From assembly GCA_965246745.1 (NCBI GenBank), contig OZ251980.1, forward strand, positions 1,860,001 through 1,924,000: DNA of 64,000 nt. The letters run 5' to 3'. Positions 32,095-40,849 of this stretch are shown here, piece after piece. Source of the stretch: JANXMY01 sp965246745 (GTDB lineage: Bacteria > Armatimonadota > Armatimonadia > Armatimonadales > Capsulimonadaceae). Each line of letters begins with the position of its first letter. Position 1 is the first letter of the stretch. Below the pieces are notes generated by a model. That model made no database searches. It was not told the DNA's origin and saw only the letters and a program-made list of their open reading frames with translations. The position numbers and the translations under genes were made by a program.

Positions 32095-33370
32095 TTCGCT
32101 GTTTCCGCCAAACGCCGACCATGTACAGCGCGACTGCCGCCTGCCCCAGCACAATCGGCAGGCCGATGGTGTAAACGCCGGCGCTCTTGAAGACAGCCAG
32201 GGCGGCGGTGCAAACGGCGACCATACCGACGCCGAGAAACGAGCCGGCCATGATGGCTTTGGTTTTGTTTTTAATCGTCATATAAATCGCCAGGCCGCCG
32301 ACCAGAAAGTTGCCCGCCTCGGTGCCGACCCCGTACAGCATGAGGCGGCTGTAGCGGCCCAAATCGTGCCGGGTCAGCAGCGGGATCAGCCGGTCCGAAA
32401 ACAGCAGGGCGCACCCCAGGGTCAGCCCGATCAAAAGGCACGCGCCCCGCAGGTAGGTCTTCAAATACGCGCCGTGGCTGCCGTAGAGCTTCGGGCTGTA
32501 AATCTGGCCGTACAGCACCGACACGGCATTCATGGCCGTCACACCGACATTAGCGACGGTGGCATACACCCCGACAATCTCGGTGTAGCCGAGCGGCACC
32601 ATCACCAGGCGGTAGCCCTGCGACTGCGCCCAGTTCGCCGCCGCCCCAATCGCCAGCGGGTACGAAAACCGCACGACTTCGCGGTAATCCACCGTGTGCG
32701 CCGCCCCGGCGGCAAAGATGCGCCGGCGATGCGCCGCCCAGATCAGCAGCGGCAGCACCAGCGCCAGCGCGGCGACATTGCTCGCCAGCAGCACAATCGC
32801 GCGGGGCGGGGCCGCCCACAAAGCCGCGCTGAACAGCGCGGCTTTGAGCGCGACTTCGGCGAGAAACAGCGACGCCACCAGGAGCGTGTGGCCGAGATTG
32901 TTCAAGAGATTTTTGAACGCCCCGGTGACATACAGCGCCACCGACATCGCCGCGCAAAGCACGGCTTCCAGCGCGACGACCCGCCCCAAAAACAAGCACG
33001 GCAGCGCCAGCAGCACGGTCACGCCGCCGATGCCGAGCAGCAGGGTTTTGTTGAACCGCAGAAACGCCCGCAGGGAGATGTTCGCTTCGCGGAACGGGTA
33101 CACTTTGGACTGCTGGTAGTAGTCTACCGGCACAAACACCAGCGCGTTCAAAGAATACGACACGGTCATCAAGTAAAAGTAAATCCCCAGCTCGTAATTG
33201 GACAAATGCCGGCTGTAGATTTTCACATAAACAAGCTGCCCTAAAATCGCCAGCAGCCGGGTTGCGACTACCGGCAGGTTTTTGGCCGCCCCCGGCAGAC
33301 GCCTGGCCGCTGCCTGCTCCGATCCGCCCGCCGCGCTTTGCTCGGTGTTTTCCGTCGGTGCGGTGCTTAT
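32087..33370 (-). CDS. Polysaccharide repeat-unit flippase (Wzx-like), apparent ATA start
   Basis: A 427-residue membrane protein with about 12 helices, of the MATE-like flippase superfamily, moving lipid-linked units across the inner membrane. The first canonical start, GTG at 33226, would cut off the first helix: in-frame upstream codons read NLPVVATRLLAILGQLVYV before VKIYSRHLSNYELGIYFYL, a normal Wzx N-terminus. That frame is open back to the stop of the upstream gene, with no ATG, GTG or TTG. The best candidate is ATA at 33370, preceded by GGAAGG; it would give MSTAPTENTEQSAAGG. Confidence 0.75.
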   Translation of the reverse strand: MSTAPTENTEQSAAGGSEQAAARRLPGAAKNLPVVATRLLAILGQLVYVKIYSRHLSNYELGIYFYLMTVSYSLNALVFVPVDYYQQSKVYPFREANISLRAFLRFNKTLLLGIGGVTVLLALPCLFLGRVVALEAVLCAAMSVALYVTGAFKNLLNNLGHTLLVASLFLAEVALKAALFSAALWAAPPRAIVLLASNVAALALVLPLLIWAAHRRRIFAAGAAHTVDYREVVRFSYPLAIGAAANWAQSQGYRLVMVPLGYTEIVGVYATVANVGVTAMNAVSVLYGQIYSPKLYGSHGAYLKTYLRGACLLIGLTLGCALLFSDRLIPLLTRHDLGRYSRLMLYGVGTEAGNFLVGGLAIYMTIKNKTKAIMAGSFLGVGMVAVCTAALAVFKSAGVYTIGLPIVLGQAAVALYMVGVWRKQRNA

Positions 33371-33373
33371 CGG

Positions 33374-35137
33374 TTAAGTTCCTTCCATTTCCAGCGGCTT
33401 CGCCAGCGGTTCCATCTCGGTGAGGGGCCGGCCGAACGCCAGCTTCGGGTAAGCGTTGGCGTAGGTGTCAATCATCACTTGCAGCAGGGCAGGCTGCTCG
33501 GGGTCGGCCCACAGCGCCGCCAGCGCGGAATCCAGCTCGGCTTCGTCTGCGACCGTCGCCGACGCGATCCCGTAGCTTTCGGCGACCCGCGCGAAGTCGG
33601 GGGCGCTGTAGCCCCAGAGCGTAGACTGATACCGCTCGTGGAAGTACGACTGCTGGAACTGCCGCACCATGCCGTGGCACTGGTTGTTGACAATCACCAT
33701 TTTGATCGGCAGGCGGTTCCGCGCGACGGTTTGCAGCTCCTGGATGTTTGTCTGAAACCCGCCGTCGCCGGCGATCAGCACCACCGGGCGCGGGTCCGCC
33801 GCCGCCGCGCCGATGGCCGCCGGCAGCGCAAACCCCATGGACCCCATCCCCCCCGACAGCAAAAAGCGCTGGTCCGCCCCGACTTCCACCGACTGCGCCG
33901 CCCACATCTGGTGCTGCCCGACATCCACCACATACGTTCCGGCGGAGCGGGAATGCGCCGACAGCGCGTGCATCAGCGCATTCGGATTGATCCCCGCAAT
34001 TTCCGGCAGCTCGCTGGTGTCCGGCCACTCGGCCTTTAAAGCCGCCAGGCTTTCGCGCCACGCGGCTCGATCCGGCCATGTCCGCTCCCCGGCGGCGGGG
34101 ATTGCCGCAGCAAAAAAGCGCGGCAGGTCGGAAACAATCGCCTCGCAGCCCGTCACCCGGTTGTTGATCTCGCCCGGCTCGACATCCACATGGAAAATCG
34201 TCCGCGCTCCCTTGAATTCGCCTGTTTCCGACCCGGTTTGTCGCACATCCAGGCGGCTGCCCAGCACCAAAAGAAAGTCGCTTTGCCCAATCGCGTGGTT
34301 GGCCCAGCGGTTGCCGTAAGAGCCGATCAGCCCGACCCGCAGCGGGTCGTCGCACGCCAGCGCGTCCACTCCCATCAGCGAATGGACAGCGGGCACCCCG
34401 ACCGACCGCACAAACTCGCGCAGGGCGGCGGCGGTCCGCGACGACCGGATGCCGCCGCCGGCCAGGACCAGCGGCTTGTGCGCCGCCGCCAGCGCGGTCA
34501 GCAGCCGGTCCACTTGCGGCTCAAGCGAGGCCGGGGCCGGCAGGCAGGCCGGCGCGGGAGGCACCTCGGCGCTCGGCGGGGTAATCTCAATCAGCGGGGT
34601 AATCTCAATCGGCGGGGTGATGTCAACGCGCTGCACGTCCATCGGAATATCCAGCAGCACCGGACCGGGCCGGCCGGAGACCGCCAGGGCGAATGCGTCC
34701 CGCAGCATCTGCGGCAGCGCGTGGGCATCGGTGACCATCCAGGCCGCTTTGGTAATCGGCTTCGCCATGGCGACAATGTCGGTTTCCTGAAACCCAAGCT
34801 GGCGAATGGGCCGGTCGCCCTTTTGCTCGTGCCGGTTGACCTGCCCGGTAATAAACACCGCCGGGGTCGAGTCAAAGTAACAGCTTCCGATGCCTGTCAA
34901 CAAGTTTGTCGCGCCCGGTCCGCTGGTCGCCATTGCCACGCCGGGAATGCCGGTCAGCCGCCCCGCCGCCTCGGCGGCAAAGGCCGCCGTCTGCTCGTGA
35001 TGCACGGAAACAATACGCACTCCACCGGCCTGACCAATCGAATCCAGCAAAAACGTGATCATGCCGCCGGCCATCTCAAAAACGCAGGATACGCCCTGCT
35101 CCCTAAGAAACTGCGCGATGTAATCTGAAGCTTTCAT
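33374..35137 (-). CDS. Thiamine-diphosphate-dependent enzyme, acetolactate-synthase type (YerE-like)
   Basis: A 587-residue protein. The catalytic Glu is in VSVHHEQTAAFAAEAAGRL, and the ThDP motif runs from GDGGFQTNIQEL to VNNQ. The middle nucleotide-binding domain is present, with a short 18-bp tandem repeat encoding IEITP units in the linker. Inside a cluster with rfbF, rfbG and rfbH, such an enzyme matches YerE of Yersinia, which transfers a two-carbon unit from pyruvate to C4 of a CDP-3,6-dideoxy-4-ketosugar. That assignment is from context; ordinary acetolactate synthase is the alternative. ATGA overlap with the next reductase. Confidence 0.75.
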   Translation of the reverse strand: MKASDYIAQFLREQGVSCVFEMAGGMITFLLDSIGQAGGVRIVSVHHEQTAAFAAEAAGRLTGIPGVAMATSGPGATNLLTGIGSCYFDSTPAVFITGQVNRHEQKGDRPIRQLGFQETDIVAMAKPITKAAWMVTDAHALPQMLRDAFALAVSGRPGPVLLDIPMDVQRVDITPPIEITPLIEITPPSAEVPPAPACLPAPASLEPQVDRLLTALAAAHKPLVLAGGGIRSSRTAAALREFVRSVGVPAVHSLMGVDALACDDPLRVGLIGSYGNRWANHAIGQSDFLLVLGSRLDVRQTGSETGEFKGARTIFHVDVEPGEINNRVTGCEAIVSDLPRFFAAAIPAAGERTWPDRAAWRESLAALKAEWPDTSELPEIAGINPNALMHALSAHSRSAGTYVVDVGQHQMWAAQSVEVGADQRFLLSGGMGSMGFALPAAIGAAAADPRPVVLIAGDGGFQTNIQELQTVARNRLPIKMVIVNNQCHGMVRQFQQSYFHERYQSTLWGYSAPDFARVAESYGIASATVADEAELDSALAALWADPEQPALLQVMIDTYANAYPKLAFGRPLTEMEPLAKPLEMEGT

Positions 35138-36066
35138 AGTCGTTCCCCCGCCCGCCGGCGGCGGTGCCAGTCCACCGTCCGCCGCAGGCCGTCTTGCAGC
35201 ACTGTCTGCGGCTGCCACTGCGCGGCGCTCTTCAAGCGCGAAATATCGGCTTCCAGGTGCATGACCTGATCGGGCCGGTACGGCAGGTCGCCGAAGCCCA
35301 GCGGCAGCGCCGGGTCAATCAAGTCGCGGATCGTTTCCACAAGAACCCGGACAGGCTGCGCCTGCCCCGAGCCGAGATTGAACACGCCGGACGCCGCCGT
35401 GTCCAGCGCCAGCCGGCAGATCGCCTCTGCGGCATCTTCTACATACAAATAGTCCCAAAGCTGCTCGCCCGGCGTCAGCGCCGGCCGCTCCCCGCTTAAA
35501 AGCTGCTCGATCACGCCCGGAATCAAGTGCCGGGGGTCATCCATCGGCCCATAAGCCGCCAGCAACCGCAGCCACAGAAAACGCGTGCCGGTCATCGCGC
35601 ACAGCGTTTCGGTCAAACGCGCCAGGGAATGCTTGGCGACGCCGTAGGCCGTCTGCGGCTGGGGCGGTAAGTCCTCGCGCAGAATGCCGGGAACCGGGCC
35701 GTATTCCGCCTGCGAGCCGATCCCGACCCAGACCGTCATGCCGGCCCGATGCGCCGCTTCAAACAGCGACAAGCTGCCCGCCACATTGCGCGTGATCTGC
35801 GCCGGATCGCTGCGATATGCGCTTGTCACTCCCGCCCAGGCCAAGTGAAACACATATTCAGGCCGCCAGTCTTCCAGCGCCGGCTGCGCTTCACCCAAAT
35901 CGCCGAGCGACCCGCGCAGCACGGTCACCTGGTCCAAGCAGTCGGCGATCCGCCACAAATCGCTGCCGGGACGCGCGAGCACGGCAACTTCGCAGCCCCT
36001 TGCGATCAGCGCTTTCGTCACAAACGCGCCGACATGGCCCGTCGCTCCCGTCACCAAACAACGCAT
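35134..36066 (-). CDS. NAD(P)-dependent extended SDR epimerase/reductase (candidate YerF-like step)
   Basis: A 310-residue protein. Rossmann motif MRCLVTGATGHVGAFV, YxxxK pair in TAYGVAKHSL, DYLYVEDAAEAICRLALD and SGVFNLGSGQAQPVR are typical of nucleotide-sugar epimerases and reductases. Between rfbH and the YerE-like gene it could reduce the branched ketosugar or epimerise it. It starts 1 nt after the rfbH stop and overlaps the YerE-like gene by 4 nt, so the three are made together. Confidence 0.85.
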   Translation of the reverse strand: MRCLVTGATGHVGAFVTKALIARGCEVAVLARPGSDLWRIADCLDQVTVLRGSLGDLGEAQPALEDWRPEYVFHLAWAGVTSAYRSDPAQITRNVAGSLSLFEAAHRAGMTVWVGIGSQAEYGPVPGILREDLPPQPQTAYGVAKHSLARLTETLCAMTGTRFLWLRLLAAYGPMDDPRHLIPGVIEQLLSGERPALTPGEQLWDYLYVEDAAEAICRLALDTAASGVFNLGSGQAQPVRVLVETIRDLIDPALPLGFGDLPYRPDQVMHLEADISRLKSAAQWQPQTVLQDGLRRTVDWHRRRRAGERL

Positions 36067-36067
36067 C

Positions 36068-37405
36068 TTAGGCCACCGTCAGCTCCCGTCGTCCCGAGCG
36101 GGCATAGTCGGCGATGGTTTCGATCATGTAGTCTTTATGTGCATCGGACAGGCCGGGGTAAACGCCGACCCAGAAAACTTGGTTCATCACAAAGTCGGTG
36201 TTTGCGAGGTCGCCGATTTTCCGGTGCGTGATCTGAGCATACGCCGGCTGCTTCAGCAGGTTGCCCGCAAACAAGAGCCGCGTGCCGATTTTCTTGGTCT
36301 CCAGGTGCCGCACTAATTGGTCGCGCGTGAACGGAGCGCCGGGCCGGACCGCTATCGGAAAGCCGAACCACGACGGGTCCGAGTTCGGGGTCGCCTGCGG
36401 CAGAATGAGATGCTCCTGCAGGTCTTGCAGCCCGGCATGCAGGTACGCGAAGTTGCGCTTCCGCGCCGCGATAAACTCCGGCAGCTTCTTAAGCTGCGAC
36501 ACGCCGACCGCCGCCTGCATGTCGGTCACTTTCAGATTATAGCCGATATGCGAGTAAGTATACTTGTGGTCGTATCCGCACGGCAGGTCGCCGAGCTGCC
36601 ACTCGTAGCGCTTGCCGCAGGTGTTGTCCTTGCCCGGCTCGCACCAGCAGTCGCGCCCCCAGTCGCGGAACGATTCGGCGACGACTTTCAGCTTGACATT
36701 GTTCATAAAGACCGCGCCGCCTTCGCCCATCGTGATATGGTGCGCGGGATAAAAACTCGCGGTCGCGATGTCGCCGAACGTGCCGACTTTTTGGCCGTTG
36801 TATGTCCCGCCGATGGCGTCGCAGCAGTCTTCGATCAAATAAAGGTCGTGCTTTTTCACAAACTCGGAGATCGCCGTCATGTTGCCGGGGTTGCCGAGCG
36901 TGTGGGCGAACATCAGCGCCCGCGTTTTCGGCGACAGCGCTTCTTCCAGTTGATCAATGTTCAGGTTATAGTCGGGAATGGTCACGTCGAGAAAGACCGG
37001 CACCAGGCCGTTTTGGATAATCGGGTTCACCGTGGTCGGAAAACCCGCCGCGACCGTGATCACTTCGTCGCCGGGCTTCAAGCGCTTGTCGCCGAGGGTC
37101 GGCGAAGTCAGAGTCGTCAGCGCCACCAAGTCCGCCGACGATCCCGAGTTGACCAGCAGCGCTTTTCGAACGCCGCAGAAGCGGGCGAACTCGCGCTCGA
37201 ACTGGGCGGCGAACCGGCCGGTCGTCAGCCAGAAGTCCAGCCCGGAGTCCACCAAATGCTGCACGTCGGCGGCGTCGAACACCCGGCCCGAGACGGGCAC
37301 GGGCGAGACGCCCGGCACAAACGGCTGCGGGGCGAACGCTTCGGCGTGGTATTCGACCACCAGGTCGGCAATCTGCGCCCGGAGCGCATCGGCTTTTGCG
37401 GTCAT
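36068..37405 (-). CDS. rfbH: CDP-4-keto-6-deoxy-D-glucose 3-dehydrase (E1, DdhC)
   Basis: A 445-residue PLP- and [2Fe-2S]-dependent enzyme that removes the C3 hydroxyl. The fold is aminotransferase-like, but the PLP lysine is replaced by histidine in SFYPAHHITMGEGG (His222/223), the hallmark of E1. Four cysteines at about 253, 255, 263 and 276 (DCWCEPGKDNTCGKR, LPCGYDHKY) can hold the iron-sulphur cluster. It needs an E3-type reductase (DdhD), not present in the window. It precedes the reductase gene with almost no gap. Confidence 0.95.
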   Translation of the reverse strand: MTAKADALRAQIADLVVEYHAEAFAPQPFVPGVSPVPVSGRVFDAADVQHLVDSGLDFWLTTGRFAAQFEREFARFCGVRKALLVNSGSSADLVALTTLTSPTLGDKRLKPGDEVITVAAGFPTTVNPIIQNGLVPVFLDVTIPDYNLNIDQLEEALSPKTRALMFAHTLGNPGNMTAISEFVKKHDLYLIEDCCDAIGGTYNGQKVGTFGDIATASFYPAHHITMGEGGAVFMNNVKLKVVAESFRDWGRDCWCEPGKDNTCGKRYEWQLGDLPCGYDHKYTYSHIGYNLKVTDMQAAVGVSQLKKLPEFIAARKRNFAYLHAGLQDLQEHLILPQATPNSDPSWFGFPIAVRPGAPFTRDQLVRHLETKKIGTRLLFAGNLLKQPAYAQITHRKIGDLANTDFVMNQVFWVGVYPGLSDAHKDYMIETIADYARSGRRELTVA

Positions 37406-37425
37406 TGCAAAGTCTTTCTAAGTCG

Positions 37426-37447
37426 GCCCAGGATTAAGATCCTGGGC
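37426..37447 (-). repeat. Intercistronic palindrome between rfbG and rfbH
   Basis: GCCCAGGAT-TAAG-ATCCTGGGC, a perfect 9-bp stem in the 46-nt gap. A related longer hairpin with CCCAGGATTG arms is at 44867. Its core resembles the ends of family R1. Confidence 0.85.
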
Positions 37448-37451
37448 GGTG

Positions 37452-38438
37452 CTAAACAGCTAAAAACTCGGTGTACCAGGCGATTGTCTTTTCCAGCGCC
37501 CCTTCGAGCGAGTACAGCGGCGACCAGTCCAGCATACGGCGGGCTTTGGCGGCGCTTAAATACTGGTGCTTGATCTCGTTGGACGCTTCATTGCGGATGT
37601 CGGGGGTCAGATTTGAACCCATCGCGGCCAAAATCCGTTCGGTCAGCTCCAGCACGGTCACTTGCAGCTCATTCGAGAAATTGAACGCTTCGCCCCGAAG
37701 CGCCGGGTTTTCGGCCAGCTTTTCCGCCAGCAGCAGGTACGCCGCCGCGCCGTCTTCCACATAAAAATAATCGCGGACAAACGAGCCGTCGGAGCGGATA
37801 ATTGGAGCCTGCCCGCGCAGCACCGACCGGATCGTGCCGGGGACTATTCTGTTCCAATTCAAATCGCCGCCGCCGTAGAAATTGCCGCAGCGGGTGATGG
37901 TCACCGGCAGGTCGTAGCTTTTGGCATAAGTGTAGGAAATCAAATCGGCGCACGATTTGGACACATCATACGGGTGCTGCCCTTGCAGCGGCGTGGCCTC
38001 GTCATACGGCAGAACGTCCTGGTCGCCGTAGGCTTTGTCCGACGACGCGATGACAATCTGCCGCACTTTCGGCGACCGGCGGCACGCTTCCAGCAGGCAC
38101 CAGGTGCCCTGAATGTTTGCCTCAAATGTAGACACCGGGTTTCGATTGGCGATCCCGACAATGGTTTGGGCCGCCAGATGGATCACCGTGTCAATCTCAT
38201 ACTCGCCCAAAGCGCGTTCCAGCAGGGCTTGATCGGCGACATCGCCCCGGACAATCTTGACCCGGTTCCAGTCGCCCGACCGGACCAGCTCGCAGCCGGG
38301 CACCAGGTCGCGGACCAGGCACACCACATCCGCGCCGGCGGCGAGCAGCGCTTTGACCAGCCAGCCGCCGACCAGTCCGGTCGCGCCGGTGATCAAGGTC
38401 GGCCGGTCGCGCCAAAAGTTGGGGTTCGTTGTCGTCAT
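37452..38438 (-). CDS. rfbG: CDP-glucose 4,6-dehydratase
   Basis: A 328-residue extended SDR that makes CDP-4-keto-6-deoxyglucose. Motifs: TLITGATGLVGGWLVKALL, HLAAQTIVGIANRNPVSTFE, ASSDKAYGDQ, PYDVSKSCADLIS (YxxxK) and RCGNFYGGGDLNWNR(IVP), the last typical of RfbG. The length is slightly short of the usual 355 but the start at 38438 gives the ATGA overlap with rfbF, which supports it. Confidence 0.95.
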   Translation of the reverse strand: MTTTNPNFWRDRPTLITGATGLVGGWLVKALLAAGADVVCLVRDLVPGCELVRSGDWNRVKIVRGDVADQALLERALGEYEIDTVIHLAAQTIVGIANRNPVSTFEANIQGTWCLLEACRRSPKVRQIVIASSDKAYGDQDVLPYDEATPLQGQHPYDVSKSCADLISYTYAKSYDLPVTITRCGNFYGGGDLNWNRIVPGTIRSVLRGQAPIIRSDGSFVRDYFYVEDGAAAYLLLAEKLAENPALRGEAFNFSNELQVTVLELTERILAAMGSNLTPDIRNEASNEIKHQYLSAAKARRMLDWSPLYSLEGALEKTIAWYTEFLAV

Positions 38439-39202
38439 TCGGTTTTCCAGGGCGCGTGGCCCGACTGCCACAGCGTTTCCAAAATCTTTTTCTCGCGCAG
38501 CGTGTCCATGCACTGCCAGAAGCCTTCATGGCGGAAGGCCGCCAGCTCGTTGCCGGCGGCCAGCCGCTCCAGGGCGTCTATTTCCAAAACGCTGTCGTCG
38601 CCCGACAAGTACTCAAAAACGCCCGGCTCGAGCACCATATACCCGCCGTTGATCCAGCCTTCGCCGATTTGCGGCTTTTCGCTGAACTCGCGCACCAGGT
38701 CGCCGTCAAACACCAGCCCGCCGAAGCGGGCGGGCGGGCGCACCGCCGTGATCGTCGCCAGCTTGCCGTGCTTTCGGTGAAAGTCCAGCACCTGCCCGAT
38801 GTTGACATCGCAGACGCCGTCGCCGTAGGTCGCCATGAATGTCCCGCCGGACAAAAACGGCTCCAGCCGCTTGATCCGCCCGCCCGTTTGCGTCTTCTGC
38901 CCGGTGTCCATCAAATGCACGATCCAGTCTTCCGTGTCTTTGCCCAAGTCTTCCACTTTGCCGCTCGACAAGTCCACCCGCAGCGAGCCGCCGAGCGAGT
39001 AATGGTCCAAAAAGTAGCGCTTGGCAATCTCGCCTTTGTAGCCGAGCGCAAGAAAAAAGTCCGAAAAGCCGTAGCGGGCATACGATTTCATGATATGCCA
39101 GACAATCGGGTGCTCGCCGATCTCGACCATCGGCTTCGGCTTGATTTCAGTTTCTTCCGCCAGGCGCGTCCCGAGACCGCCGGCCAAAATCACAACATTC
39201 AT
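38435..39202 (-). CDS. rfbF: Glucose-1-phosphate cytidylyltransferase
   Basis: A 255-residue nucleotidyltransferase making CDP-glucose. ILAGGLGTRLAEETEIKPKPMVEIG is the signature loop, followed by DWIVHLMDTGQKTQTGGRI and ATYGDGVCDVNI with the metal-binding aspartates, and PPARFGGLVFDGDLV. It is the committed step of CDP-dideoxysugar synthesis and the first of the five sugar genes. It overlaps the wzz-like gene by 4 nt and rfbG by 4 nt. Confidence 0.96.
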   Translation of the reverse strand: MNVVILAGGLGTRLAEETEIKPKPMVEIGEHPIVWHIMKSYARYGFSDFFLALGYKGEIAKRYFLDHYSLGGSLRVDLSSGKVEDLGKDTEDWIVHLMDTGQKTQTGGRIKRLEPFLSGGTFMATYGDGVCDVNIGQVLDFHRKHGKLATITAVRPPARFGGLVFDGDLVREFSEKPQIGEGWINGGYMVLEPGVFEYLSGDDSVLEIDALERLAAGNELAAFRHEGFWQCMDTLREKKILETLWQSGHAPWKTE

Positions 39203-40716
39203 AGGCTTTGCTTCGGAGCGCTTTTGAGATAGTCCCGCACAACGGCGACCAGAAACGCCAGCAGGGCCAGCCCGGCGCAGGCCGCCGCCAGCTTGGCCAG
39301 CCCCGGCTCGCCGCTTTTCGGGGCAACGGCCGTGTCAATCACGGTCATGCGGCTGAGCGACGACGCGTTTTGCAGGCGCACTTTGGCGGCTTCGGTCAGG
39401 GTCGTTTGCAGCACGGCAAGCTGGATCGCCACTTCGGCCTGCAAGCGGCCCGCTTCGCCGGCCAAGCGGCGGCTCGCGCCGAGATGGCGCTGGGCGGAGG
39501 CGATCTGCCCGAGCAGTGCGGCCTGCCGGGCGTACAGCCCTTTCACCTGCTCGGCGCTGCGGATTTCAGGCGTGGTCAATCCCTGCTCCACGCCCGCTTT
39601 CTGCCGGGCGAGGTTGGCCCGGTCCACATTCAGCCGGGTCTGGGCCTGCAAAACACGCGGGTTTTCCGGGCCGAGCAGCCGCGACGCCGTGTCAAACTCG
39701 GCCTGGTCCTGGACGACCCGGCTGCGGGCGTCGGCCAGCAGCGGGTCGTCGGTCGGCACCTGGGACAAGTCCCGAAGCTGACCCTGCACCAGCGCCCGCC
39801 CGGTCGCCCGCACCGCTTCGGTCGCTTTCAGCTCGGCCTGCACCTGGTTCAAGGCCGCATACAGCCCGGCCAGCCCGGACGCGGCGGTCGGCGAGTCGGG
39901 GGCCGAGCCGCCGAGCGCGGCGCCGGACAGCGGCGTCGGCGGCGGCGCAGACACGCCCGGCGCGGAGCGCGGGTCCACCCGGCTCAGGCCCCGCGTGAAA
40001 TCCAGCGATTTGTCTACCGCGGCTTTGTAGCCGGCGCGAGCCTGCCGCACTTCTTTGTCCGCGCCGCGCAGCAGCACCGCGCCCTGGTCGGTGTCGCTGG
40101 TGGCGTAGTAGGCTTTCAAGCCCCGCGCGTAAGCGTTGGCGGCCTCGGCGGCGGCGGCGGCGGCCTGCTCGGCGCTCGGCGAGCCGTGCGCCGCCAGCTT
40201 GGGCGGGCCAGGCAGCGTCACCGAGATATACAGCAGGCCGTCGGTCGCGCTGTCGTCGGGCTTGACGCTTTTCATCAGAAACTCGGCGGCATCGTCCTCG
40301 GTCTTGAACCGGCCCGCGCCGTAAAGCTGCCGAAGCTGCACATGGCGCTCCACGGCGGCGGCCAGCGTCCGGCTTTTCAGAACGCCCAAGTAGCGCTTGC
40401 CGCTTCCCCCGCCGCCCGCGCCCGCCAGCAGGGCCAGCGCGGAGCCGCCGCCGGGCGACTGCTGCAACGCGACCGACGTGGCAGCGGTGTAGGTGCGGGG
40501 CACCAGCAGCGCCAGCAGCAGGAGAAGCAAGCCGGCAAGCAGCGGCCCGAGCAGCAGCCAGCGGCGGCCCTGGCGGCGCAGGGCCGCCCGCAGACGGTCG
40601 CCGTCTACCAGGATTTCGTCCGGCGGCCCGGCGGGCGCTCCGCCGGCCGGCGTCTCGGGTTTCATCGGCGGCTCGGGGCGGGCCGGGAAAGGCGTCGTTT
40701 GCGGCACGTTATGCAC
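39199..40716 (-). CDS. Polysaccharide chain-length determinant / co-polymerase (Wzz-GNVR type)
   Basis: A 505-residue inner-membrane protein with one helix near residue 60 (LLLGPLLAGLLLLLLALLVP) and one near 480 (LAAACAGLALLAFLVAVV) flanking a long periplasmic coiled-coil region, then a short cytoplasmic tail. No tyrosine-kinase domain is attached, so it resembles the membrane half of Wzc or a Wzz. It controls chain length with the polymerase. The start is GTG at 40716, weakly supported; ATG at 40665 is an alternative. A strong internal promoter lies upstream at 40788-40817. Confidence 0.85.
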   Translation of the reverse strand: MHNVPQTTPFPARPEPPMKPETPAGGAPAGPPDEILVDGDRLRAALRRQGRRWLLLGPLLAGLLLLLLALLVPRTYTAATSVALQQSPGGGSALALLAGAGGGGSGKRYLGVLKSRTLAAAVERHVQLRQLYGAGRFKTEDDAAEFLMKSVKPDDSATDGLLYISVTLPGPPKLAAHGSPSAEQAAAAAAEAANAYARGLKAYYATSDTDQGAVLLRGADKEVRQARAGYKAAVDKSLDFTRGLSRVDPRSAPGVSAPPPTPLSGAALGGSAPDSPTAASGLAGLYAALNQVQAELKATEAVRATGRALVQGQLRDLSQVPTDDPLLADARSRVVQDQAEFDTASRLLGPENPRVLQAQTRLNVDRANLARQKAGVEQGLTTPEIRSAEQVKGLYARQAALLGQIASAQRHLGASRRLAGEAGRLQAEVAIQLAVLQTTLTEAAKVRLQNASSLSRMTVIDTAVAPKSGEPGLAKLAAACAGLALLAFLVAVVRDYLKSAPKQSL

Positions 40717-40787
40717 TTGCGGCGTACCCGGCGCGTCGCCGGCCCGGCGGCGAATAGTGGGAATAGCAGAGGAATGGCATGCAGGTA

Positions 40788-40817
40788 ATTATAACTGATA
40801 AGACGCGGGCTTGTCAA
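40788..40817 (-). promoter_or_regulatory. Internal promoter ahead of the wzz-rfb genes
   Basis: On the minus strand TTGACA (40817-40812) and TATAAT (40793-40788) are separated by 18 bp. It lies between the export-protein stop and the wzz-like start, so the sugar genes can be expressed apart from the export gene. A hairpin GGGCAAGCCCGGCGCTTGCCC at 40830-40850 just after the export-gene stop may reduce read-through. Confidence 0.85.
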
Positions 40818-40849
40818 ATGGCAGGCCCAGGGCAAGCGCCGGGCTTGCC

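Noticed and set aside
33374..35137. Plain biosynthetic acetolactate synthase paired with ilvD at 47219
   Set aside because: The gene overlaps dideoxysugar genes and is 12 kb from ilvD, with no ilvN or ilvC nearby, so a sugar role is preferred, though not proven.
39208..40788. 526-codon plus-strand open frame
   Set aside because: It is antisense to the Wzz-type gene, of low complexity, with no start signal.
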